Assembly (NCBI RefSeq): GCF_000003815.2
Contig: NC_049979.1
Coordinates: 10,382,818-10,446,817, forward strand
Source of the DNA: Branchiostoma floridae
Taxonomy: Eukaryota > Chordata > Leptocardii > Amphioxiformes > Branchiostomatidae
Length of the DNA: 64,000 nt
Direction: 5' to 3'
Made by a program: the position numbers and the translations under genes. Below, piece after piece: positions 38,301 through 50,300 of the stretch. Within the stretch, counting starts at the first letter, position 1. Each line of letters starts with the position of its first letter. A model generated the notes under the pieces. The model saw nothing but the letters and a program-made list of their open reading frames with translations, searched no databases and was not told the origin of the DNA.

Positions 38301-41300
38301 ACACATGGCATCAGCCAGAGAAGTCCCATGCCTTCACCCAAAACTCCACACAGGGAAATCAAGAGGTGGTCATCAGGGGACGCGTCTTCTGGTCAACCCA
38401 GGTGGGCGTCGCCGTAAACTTCTGGTCCTTTCATTGCTTCCTTTTTTCAATAATTTCCAATATATTTTACATCTCAATTTTCTTAATTTCCATTTGTTTT
38501 GTGTTTTGATTGACAGAATCTATCATTGATTTTGGTATCTATGTTTTTAGCCTGGATTTCAGGCTGTTTCCAGGGCCTTCACAACCCAGCCCCTTGGCTC
38601 TAAGGCCAACATGCCTCCAAGGAAGTTTTACCTCAGCCGACATAAACTTTCCTTGGAATATGTTGGACCTCGAGCCAAGGGGCTTGCAGAGTAGGCCTAG
38701 GAAATATTCTGGCATCCAGGCCACTATGTTTTGATCTGTTTCTGTGTTCTCATTCTTTTTGCTGTGTGAAACAAGGTTTGCAGTTCCCATGCATCGTAAC
38801 TCCTGGACACTCGTAATATCAAAGACCCCAATTTTATGTGCACCATTCCAACTCAACTAATTTATTGCTTACCCTCACAAAGCAATTAAGATTGTATTAA
38901 AAAATGCATGCTATATGGGTTAATTTTAGCATTTTATTGTCAAGGAACTGATCTTGCTTTTACATGTTTTCGGCGAACATTTTCCAGGACCTTATCATGT
39001 GTGGAAAACTGGAAGCCTCTTTCTGTAACCTTTTCTTTTCATCTTAGATTCCTTTGTGTCATTACTTTCCCAGAATCCGCCATGACAGTGCAGGATCTGA
39101 CCATTCTACTGACTCTTCCTCACCTCGCAAACTTAAGGCCAGCAGTGGCAAACCACCCCTTCCCCCTAAGAATATTTCCAAGAGGTACTGAAAATGTACT
39201 GCCCGAGGGTCTTGCCTGGAGTGTGTCAGAATCCCAGAATGAATAACAGCATCTAATCTTACCCCCGCATCTTATTCTTGCCCATTTCCTACTGGTATTT
39301 CATATACAGGTTATTGCTAGTACATTTTGTTTGTGCCATATGTTGTTTCTGTTATGTCATACTACGTTATGTTATGTTTGTTCATGCATGAATGAGTCAT
39401 TCCTCACATGTGAGTACAGTCAGTAGTTCTTGTGGGTGACATAATTTTAATAGCGGAACTATAATTGATATCTGTTGAATGTCATGTGGCATGTCCACTT
39501 TTCTTTTGTATACATGTGTGTTATTTGTGCAAATCCACCTAACAAATTTGACTTATAAAGTAGCATGTTTGAATTTTTGACATTCTGTTATACCTTCCAT
39601 TGGCTGCTTCCTGGTTTGTTTGCCACATTGAAAAAATGATTATTCCAGTATTATTCTCAGTACTAGCTACAGTTTGAAAAGTGAACCTTAAGATACAGAG
39701 AAGGTTTTGGCATGTAGTAGACATGACCATCTTGCCTGCACATTAAATGAGGAACCTGGAATGAGGAATGATTCAACACTGCATGACAGTTTTTTTCTCA
39801 TCATTTGCCTGATTTTACTCTATAGATGTTTTACTGATCCTGCCTGAGTTTCTGCCAGTTCCAACAACAGATGGATGTTCTGGACTGGGCAGGTTTTTGC
39901 TCCACCTGACTCACTCTGTGCTAGTCCACTGATGACTTAAATTGTTTGTAGACCACCTGCCTCGCTACTGCCTTAACCTTGTGTGCACCCCACCTCTCAC
40001 CTCTGCTAGGAGTCGCAGTAGTTCACTGGATAGAACATCAATACTCAGGCAGAGTGGGAGAAGAGGGTCTGGTAGTCAAAGGTACTTGTACTAACTTCCA
40101 ACTCCCATCAGTAGCGCAACGAGATGCACATCTGTTTGTGTGTACATGTACATTGCATGCTGTTGTGTTTGTTACACACAGAGAAGCATTTTGACATCAT
40201 TGGTTGATTGATGTTTCTTAGGTAGGGAGTACTATAGAACAGATGCCAATGATATGGTTAGTAGGATTTGAAATTTGTACCAAAAAACAAATTTGTCTCC
40301 ACAGCTGCACAGAAATGTCAACAGCTTTAAGGTTTCCTACTTGTCTAACTTGGCATTTTGACCTTCTATTGTTTTCTCATCAATGAATTAAGAGAGAATG
40401 GAATTGTGACAAATATTGATAGATGGGCATGAAAGAATTTTAAAGATGACTTTTTAGGCCATATGGATAACGTCATTAAGTTTTGCTGATTCTAATGTTA
40501 TATTTTCTATGAGAAAATGCAGCACATACCACTGCAATGAAACTATGTTTTTCATATGTCTTTTAATTATGTGTAGTTATTAGGAAATGTGTTTTTAATT
40601 AGATGAAAACAATTTTTTTCTAATGACTACTGACCATTAGTTAGATATCAAGATGTCAAACGCGAGTTTGTACTAGCTTTCATCATTATGCACATGAAAA
40701 GGTGTTACGGTAAGGAACAACAGCATTTCATTGGAGACAGCCATGGCAATATGACAGGTTGAAAGATTAGAGTGTGCAATATGCTGTACTAATCTGCACA
40801 ATCATCTAATCCTGAGAAGACAACAGACCCAGAAGAGCTTTTAAATGTTCACTTACTTAAGATTATGCAGCATTTACACTTATTGAACATGTCTGCATTG
40901 TTATCAAGGGATGAGTTTCTTTTCTTAACTTTTAATTGGGTTTTATTTGATTTTATTGGTGTCAAAATATTGTAGACAAAATTGCATTTTGCTTTCAGGT
41001 CATAATGTCTTACAAAAAGCATAATTTTGTTCAACTATAGGAGCTACCTATACTTTATGAGTTAAGTAGTGCATACAAAGCAAAAGGAGTAGATTTAAAC
41101 CAGGGTAAATGTACAATAATTGAATTAAATTTGTACTTCCACTCTCAGTTCCACAAATGAATGTACATGATGATGATGATGGATGTACCATCTTTAACCA
41201 GTTAAACTTCCTAGTGTACTTCAAATTGGAAATAAAATTGATCTGCATTCTAATTGGCTTTGTTGCAAAATATATTACATCGCTGAAGTGCTATGAACCA

Positions 41301-44300
41301 AATCATAAGTGCTATGAACCAAATCATCAGGGTTTTTTTTTTTATTCCATCAAGTTCTTGTGTTGATGTTGACCATTGGTGTTACATCATATTATAAATG
41401 CTACCACAAAAAAGGGCTCAGAAGTCACTTGAGGTTAAGGGTTAGTCGACTGACAACTACATTACTAAGAAATGCATAGTACAATGTACTGATTGTTTTA
41501 TTCACACTTGTGAATGTCCTATACAAGGTAAGTTTCTGACCCTGAGTAGTTACAGTAGTCAAAACCAGACTTTTTTCTAATACATGTACCGGTAGAATAT
41601 ACAGCTAAATATGGTTTGTGCCATCTTCTTAGTGAGAACAACATGATCAAGTTTATATCGCTATAGGTTTGTCAACAAGTGTTATAATCATTTTTCACAT
41701 TGTTAACCTGTTTGGGATGAAATTTTATTATAGATTTGTTACCTAGTCAAGATGTTAATTGATGACAATAATAGCTATAAACTGATTATGTACCAAAAGC
41801 TCCAACTTACCTGTATGTCTTCCCTCCCACAGTCATAGTCCAAGGGAAGCTTCACATGTGCAAGGTATGTCTTCATGTTGTTATTCTTACTTCTTATACT
41901 TGAGATAAAATGGAATATGCTGAAAGGTATTACTGTCTATTATGACACAGTTGCCCTGCTGCAGATTGATTGAAACTCCACGCTCATTCTTTTTATTGTG
42001 TTGATTTAGGGGAATGCTAAAAGGTTAATGTTGTAGCTCGCTCAACAGGTTGATTAGTTTAAGTGCATTTTACATAGGGCAAAAAATTTAATCTAAGGTT
42101 AGTACATGTACGCTTAAATATGTTTACGAGGGCAATATGTTCCCCATGTGTCAGGCACCTGTAACTTTGCCTTTCTGAGTTTTTGTGCAACTGCATTATT
42201 GCAGTCATCAGGAGGTATTCAGGTCAAAGGTTGCAAGGTCACCGGTTCCATCTGATTATCAGGGCTTGGAGGAGTGCCAAACTCATAAAGGCAGGGGCTG
42301 CTGTGGTATAGGACAATTCATTGATCTCGGGCCAGCAAGTGGGCCAAATTCATAGGTTATTCCATTCGTAATTCACTTACTGAGCCTCACTTGCAGTGGG
42401 GCACCACAGAGGCAGGTCTTGTGATTGTTGTGTGGAATATCACAGAGGTAGATAGATATACGTAAAGACTGACAAAGATCGAAGATGGCTGGCAAGAAGA
42501 AACAGATTGAGCTACGGAAAGGTGAACTAGCTTTTGTAATTGTATTTTACCATCTTGATGTGGAACCTGAATGATTCATGACAGTTTTCTGTTCCTGTCT
42601 GGTACATGTAGGTGGAGTGAGGCCTCCAAGAAGCCCCTCTTGTCGTAAGAATGCGGAGTTTACATTGAGGTGTTTGAGAAATGGGGATGCTGCTTTGAAC
42701 TAAAAGATGTATAAGGTGTTCAATTGTACTCTGGTGCTGAAGAACTGCAGTCTAAAATGGTTGTAATTTTACAGGGTAAGATTTTAATTAACCAGAGTGC
42801 TTTCCAAGTGCCTGTGGTGGGGCAGCTATGGGGTGTTAACAGGTGTAAATTCTTTCTGGCTCTGAAATGAGATCCTCAAAATGCATGGTCTGTTATTCAA
42901 GCACTGGGTAGTGTCTTGTTTATAGCAAACTGTTGCTTGTCTTGCTGTACATTGTACAAATACTTGTCAATATGTGTTGTATGATGTATTGTGTTCATCA
43001 CAGAGGAGGGAGCGGTGCGGATGTTCCTTCGAGGACGACCCATCACCATGTACATGCCCACCAACATGATGGAAACATATAATTTCAAGGAGAAGGGAAC
43101 CTTACCAGCAGAGAAGCTCAAGCTGGAGTGGGTGTATCCTTCACATTCCACTGTCTCTGTTTTGGTTGAAAGCTGTGCTTGAATTTTGTTTGTTATCACT
43201 GATTTAGAAAAGGGCCTTTCTCTTGAATATTTATATATAATGCAGTTCTCAAGTTTCATATTCCCACATACCTCAAGTGCAGCTGTAGCATAAGTGGAAA
43301 CAATGGTTTTGCCAGAAGTAACAAAGCTTGAAGGTCCCTTCCTGTCCTGTGATCTGTGGACTGTTTATCACTGATAAGGTTTCTGCCCTCTAACGGTGTT
43401 TGTATTCTTGCCCTCTGCCCCTTCAAATATAATCTGATAAGCCGTTTGTTTTTGAGTGACACGAACAATTGGTGTGAGGGACAGAGCACATGATTATGAA
43501 ATTCATGTGTGCTGTAGTGGAATTATAGGGCACTAACCCTTGCCATGCTTGGTACACAGAAAAAGAATGTAGCCAAGATAAGAGTGGCCCCTCCCATGTC
43601 AGTTCTGGCTGTAATCCATGCAGGGTAGTCCCGCAGAGCATTGATTTCCTGACAGTCTATTCCTGTCACGTTGTAACCATCTGCTGGCACTGCAACTGTA
43701 GGAGGGCCTACGCTGGAGGAATCTATAACTAGGGATTCTCTCTGCAAGTTTTTTTTCACTCATCAAATTATGTCATTCCATGTCATTGGTCAATAACCGA
43801 TACAATAAAGGCATGTGAAGCACTCCAACACAGACTCTTTTTATCCTGTTGGGGATGATGATGTCATATTCATGAACAGCTGGAAAAGTTTTCGATAGCG
43901 TTTTGATAGAGTCAAACAAGATACAGTGCCACAAATTGACTACATGATCATGTACATGGGCCACATCCTGACATTGTTAAAAGTAAACAATTTTTAAAAT
44001 GTGAATTCTTCAGTGCATTCCAGCTGTCCTCAAGAACATAGAATTGTTTCATGTTTTTTAAACAACCTGCATGTATCTCCTGAAATAACAACATGAAAAG
44101 ACATATTTGTTTTACCATATTTTTTGTGTTTGATTATTTTCACTACCATCTTTGNNNNNNNNNNNNNNNNNNNNNNNNNNNNNNNNNNNNNNNNNNNNNN
44201 NNNNNNNNNNNNNNNNNNNNNNNNNNNNNNNNNNNNNNNNNNNNNNNNNNNNNNNNNNNNNNNNNNNNNNNNNNNNNNNNNNNNNNNNNNNNNNNNNNNN

Positions 44301-47300
44301 NNNNNNNNNNTCGTGTACTTTGTTGCAGCAGTGGTGGTACTGTACAACGTGGATGAACAGCTGCCAAGACACTACCTGGGTCACAATGATGACGTCAAGT
44401 GGTGAGAACTTGCTGCTCTATTGCAACTGTCACATGTTCCTTCTTTTGTTCAGACCCCAAGTACCATTTGCTGTTTCATTAGCAGTATTATATAGGGGAT
44501 GGTTTGCTAGCCCTTCCCATTTGACGTACCTCCCCGATACACATTTGTCATCCCTTCTGAAAGAAAGGTGCCCAACCCAGGATTGAACTTGGGGTGTCCC
44601 TGTTACCAGCTAATAAGAACTAGGAGGACATCCCTAATTGTCACTCATTAAAAAAACAGTTTTTCCAGTCTGTGAGTTTGTTTGTCCTGGTGTGTGTTTG
44701 GAGACTGAAAATGGTGTAAATGGAGACTTGCAGGATGGGAAGGCTGGTTTGGCCCGGGTTCAAAGTTGGTGCCATAAGTCCAACAGGAAGGCAAGAAAAT
44801 GCTTTACCTGGCAAAGCTTGAAGGTTACACTGCCTTTGTTGTTTCAGCCTTGCAGTTCATCCAGACAGGATCACTATAGCGACAGGGCAAGTGACTGGAC
44901 ATGGCAGAGATGGAGAGGTGAGCCAAATCTTTCTATAATACATGGGTTGACTATGATCTTGTTGAAACAATCTGTGTTTGAATGTGCATGTTTGCAGTGG
45001 TTTAGCAAAGCAATGAATAAATGTCTTTTGTCACATTTGATATTAGATTCTGCAGTGGTATACTGATAGGAACTGATCAGGTTTTGAAGTCTTTGTTAAG
45101 TACAGAATATGGTCATCATCCTACCCTGTGGTTATACTTTCTGATAACATCTATCTTAATACATGTAACTTAACTTAGCCCTATAACAATAGATGGTCCA
45201 TTCTTGTGTCTTTAACATGGCAATGAACTCTCATATTTAACTTGTATGTTGTAAAAGGTTGGTAATTAGTACATTTAGAGATTGGAAAGGAGATTCTGTG
45301 CCAGTGTCAAAGGCATTAGTGTGTTCATCGGGGGTTGGGATGAAACGAAAGTCCCCATCCCATGACATGCCTCTGTGTCTCATCAAAATGGTCCTTCCTG
45401 ATAAGAATGCAAATTGTTCCTTGCACAGAGGGAGTCCATCAATGATATTGGCAATGTCCCCAGTGTACAGGAATGTCCTTCTATTGATCTCTCAGCAAAA
45501 CCTGAGTGATTGAATGGCAGAATATTGCATAAGTCTGTGTAATGGGTTGCCTGCAGATCTGGCCAATCTGCCATGATGGTTTCTTAGGTTGCTTTCAGCA
45601 TTTTTGGAAGTCTAAGAGGTGGTGATAAAGATTTTATCAGTTTGAAGTGTACTCCTAAGGAATTTCTATTGTTAGACCCAATGTGGGCAGGATTACAATG
45701 ATTTAAAAGTTGTGCTGCCTAACTGTAATAATTATGCCAAACATTAATGGTTTGACTAAATAATCCGATGTATGTGGCCAGTCTGCAAATTATCTTATCT
45801 TGCATCTCATCTCTTAATCTTAGAAGCTAACTAGCTAAGTTTCCTTGCTAATACTAGTTGTTGCATCTGATAGTATACCGCCTATATGTATGACATTTCC
45901 TAACTTTCAGCTGGATACGTACAAGAATGTGGACTCCTTCTACAACAAGGATGTGGAGTTCTGGTACAGGGTGAGTGGGGCCTCACACAGGCCAGGAGCC
46001 AGCGGCAGTTAGGCGCTACTAACCACATCTTCTCTGTATGCATGGGATCTGGGGTTTTCTTCCACAATGACTTCTAACACACTGCTGCTACTTCGTGTAC
46101 ACTGTTTTCTTTCCTACCAACCACTTGACAGTCCTTAGCCTTCTTTTTTAAAATATGTCTTCAAACATGCGCAAACTTCTCAACCACAAGTGCAGGAATG
46201 CATGTGGTAACCTAAATTTTAGATTATCACACTCCTGACTAATTTTCTAAAATTTATACACAATGTCATGTATTCTCAAATTTTTTGGTAGTATCTTGGT
46301 ACTATCCCCTTTGCCAGACTACTGAATGCTTAGAAAATTAACAAGTCTTAAGTTGTGATGTCATCTGAGCCTTGCTCTTCCACCTGCCAGGAATTGTCTG
46401 ACTGCATGTAGTGTGTTGGAGATGTAGGTGCACAGGAGTTTTACTAATAAGTTTTTATCTTTCCACAGGACTAACAGTAGGTTACTTGTTTGATCCATAG
46501 ACTAGCCATCAAACTAACGAGGTGGAAAGGTGTGGTGTGCAGAAAGGGCCTTGGAGGACACATATGGTCACACAAAAATTTTGACTGAGGTCTCTGCATC
46601 TTATTTTGCAGGCCCATGTGCGCGTCTGGGACTCCGTCACTCTCCACACTCTGCATGTAATCGGAGCTGGCGACTTTGAACGTGGAGTTTGTTGTGTGGC
46701 ATTCTCCAAATCAGTAAGTTATCCTACCTAGCTGACTCTACAGTAATAGGCAGGTTACTGCTAAACAGCTAAGCAGGTTACAGCTATTAAGAAATGATGT
46801 GCAAAAGTTCTACAAAAGTCTGTATCCATGTCCATCACCAATGTGTTGTGTACATGTACATGTAAGAAGTATTAATACCAGAAGTCATTGTCATTGTGAC
46901 TCTCTATTGTCAATGATTTGTCTGTCATAAAAAGAGCCAGAGTGTTTGGTGTTGTTTATCAAGCAATACAGTAAAACATTCTAAAATTATATTCATGTTT
47001 TGGCTTGACATATCAACTGAAATGCAGAAAATGAATTCTAAAGCAACAAGTTTCTTTTAATATTGCATAACTAACAATCAGATAACAGATAACAATTTTT
47101 CTGATAACAGAATTTTTCTTTGTGAATGACAGTGACAGTGAAGGTCATGTCACTGTTGATTGTAATCTCTGCCTGGTGTATCCCCAGGATGGTGGAGCAC
47201 ATCTCCTGGCAGTGGATGAAGCCAACGAGCACATCCTGTCTGTGTGGGAGTGGCAGAAGGGAGAAAAGGGCCACAAAATCACGGAAACCAAGGTAAGCCT

Positions 47301-50300
47301 ACAGCAAATATTAGTATGTGGGTCTCTGTCTGGTGTATGAGAACTTCAGTCTGCAAAGTCATAGAAACCTAGGTAAGCCAAAATAACATACAACAAACGT
47401 GTGAACCACGGAGACCAACATTGTACAGCAAACAAGTGGGAACCTCTGGTGTGTCAGAACTGCAGGATACAAGACTTGGCAGAGATCCCAGAGCTAACCC
47501 AGTGAAAATCAATTCCCCGTGAAGCATTACAGCACTCAAACACAGGATTCACGCTAATGGGAAAAGTTTTGCAAAATCAATGCCTGCTTGAAAGGTCAAG
47601 AAATCCTTTAAGTCTTGAGATCTGAAGTGTCTGTTTCCTCCAAAGAATGTCTGCTTGCACTTGGCCGTGTGAAAATGCCAGTCAGGTTTAGAGTATTGCT
47701 GCTCATGGTGGAGTGGCTTACTTGGAAGTGGTGATGTAGGGCTATGTAAGATAATGCTGAAAGTGAAAGTAAAAATGATCTCTAACCAGTTAAGTTCACT
47801 GAAGAGCTATTTTTCTACTGGCAGTCAGATAAGAAGACAGACAATATGTACAACTAGTATTTACAGGCTCATTGTACTGGCATGTAGCTCTTTTTGATGC
47901 AATATACTGTGGACCACGGCTTAAAACCCTGTCCTAAGAACTGCAACCCTTTCCAGTAGCATGTATGTCTGGTAAGTGACAGCCAGGATTGAAACTTCCA
48001 ACCCTTAGTTCGGAGGCAGGGTTGCTAACCATTGCTGCCTATGTGATAGTTGTAGATAACCAACCAAGTATATGTTATGCAGGCTGCCAATGAGCCGGTG
48101 TTGGCAGCAGAGTTTCACCCCACGGAGAAGAACCAGATAGTGACCTGTGGGAAGTCCCATATCTGCTTCTGGACGCTGGAGGACAACAAGCTCAGCAAGA
48201 AGCAGGGCGTCTTTGAGGTGAGCCTGTCACATTTCTGGATGTTGACTATGTATATAGTATGTAAATCAAGAAGAATGGGGACTTGTCTGGTCAAGTTGTA
48301 GAAAATTGTTATAGGATAAAAATGCCCTTGTTATGCATGTAAAAGCTGCCTACATGTACTTATAGTTACACTTCATGCTATGTGTAGACTTTTGACTTAT
48401 TTGTACATCATACAGGATTTCAGTTATCAGGCATAAATAACATTTGGGAAACATGGGGGGTCATCACTACTCTTCCACTCTGGTACTCCACCCGCCTGGT
48501 TCAGGCAGGTCAAGGCAGACAAGAACTTGTTTCATAGTCTGCTCCTGTCCGTAATCACAAGCAGTCTGTCTATCTGGGCTGAGACCCCACTTTTACTTTT
48601 ACCAGATTGGCCACGCCTCCCACGCTCCTTGAGGAAGAGATTCCTGGGGGAAGTAGTTGATATGAACGCATGTATTTCGTACCAGTACATGTAAGAACAA
48701 ATGAATGAAGAATGAACGAAACACTGATGTGTGTATGAAGATGAAATACTCCCCTCTCCTCACAGAAACATGACAAGCCCAAGTACGTGCTTTGTCTAGC
48801 CTTTGCTGAGAATGGAGATGCCATCACTGGGGACTCCAATGGAAACATCTTTGTCTGGGGAAAAGGTAGGTTTTATCTCCTCTTTGAAAACTACATGTTC
48901 CAGCATAGTAACACTACTTCCAATCTCTTCTTGTAAGTTCCTGGAGAATATGAACTACCATTCCCTCCATGGCAGTATGAATTTCCTTGGCTTTTAGTGT
49001 TTGGTAGGATTTGCCATCTTTGGGACTGCTCCAAGGCAGAACTACAATTTGGAGAAGTGGTTCATATTGTTGTTTGCTCAAAGCCCTCTTCATCATCTCC
49101 ATACTGGCAATTTGATATGGCTTTACAGTTTTTTGCTACAGCTTTAGACATGTGCAACATGCATACAGCTTTAGTACTCCTTCATGAAAGATGGATATTG
49201 AACAATGTTCTGCTGGTTAGGTACCAACCGTATCAGCTGTGCCATGGTGGGTCCCCACGATGGAGGGATCTTCTCGGTATGTGTGATGAAGGATGGCACG
49301 CTGGTGTCTGGTGGGGGGAAGGACCGCAAACTCATCGCCTGGGACAGGAACTACCAGCAGACTGGGGCAGAAAGTGAGGTGGGTTTCCAGCCATGACAGG
49401 AGTCTTGGACTGTTCTTCTGAACTAACTAAGTTGTTGAAATGGAAATGAGATTTGTCACTTCTTATTGCAATAACGCAGTATTGTTTAGAGCATAATCAA
49501 GTCAAATTTTTCGAAAACTAATCATATTAATAAAATTAAAGGCAATTCAATCTCTACAATTGGATGAAATTTAGGGATTTACTTCAAGTTGTAGAGATTG
49601 AACTGTTATTGATATTGTTTGCCTTTGTATAGCTGCAAGTTTTGATACAGTTCACTTCTGTCTTTTGACAGATAGCAGAGGTGACAGGGCCAGTCCGAAC
49701 CATCACCCAGGGCAAGGGTGACGATGTGTTTGTGGGAACCACCCGTAATGCCATCCTCCGTGGAAGGGTTGGCGAGCCATTTGAACCTACTGTTGAGGTA
49801 AAATGTTCAACACAAGAGTTCATGTGTGATGTTTTGATTGTATACTTGTAATTAAATATTTACTTCTTGCTCTTTTGACCTTTTACTAGATAAGCATGGA
49901 ACATTACTTGACTGCTTGCAGTAATAACTTACTGACTAATGGTTTAGTGCTTGTTGCATCCTGAATGTTAATGGAATGTACTTTGTCATTTTTTTAAAAC
50001 CAAACAATTGTGATCATTTATTTCTTCACCAGTGTTGGGATGTAAGTTTATCTTTCTACTTATAAGCACTTGTAGTTTTCTCTGTTGCATTGAGCTTTTA
50101 TCCTTTTTGAATTTTCTACGGTTACACAAATACATTCTTCTGTTCGTAGTAGCTTTTGTATCTGATAAATCTCATTTTGCAGGCTCATACAGATGAGCTG
50201 TGGGGTCTAGCGGCCCACCCCAACCAGCACCTGTTCCTGACGTGTGCTTACGACAGACGAGTTTTCCTGTGGAATGCTGACACCCACACGCCTGTCTGGT

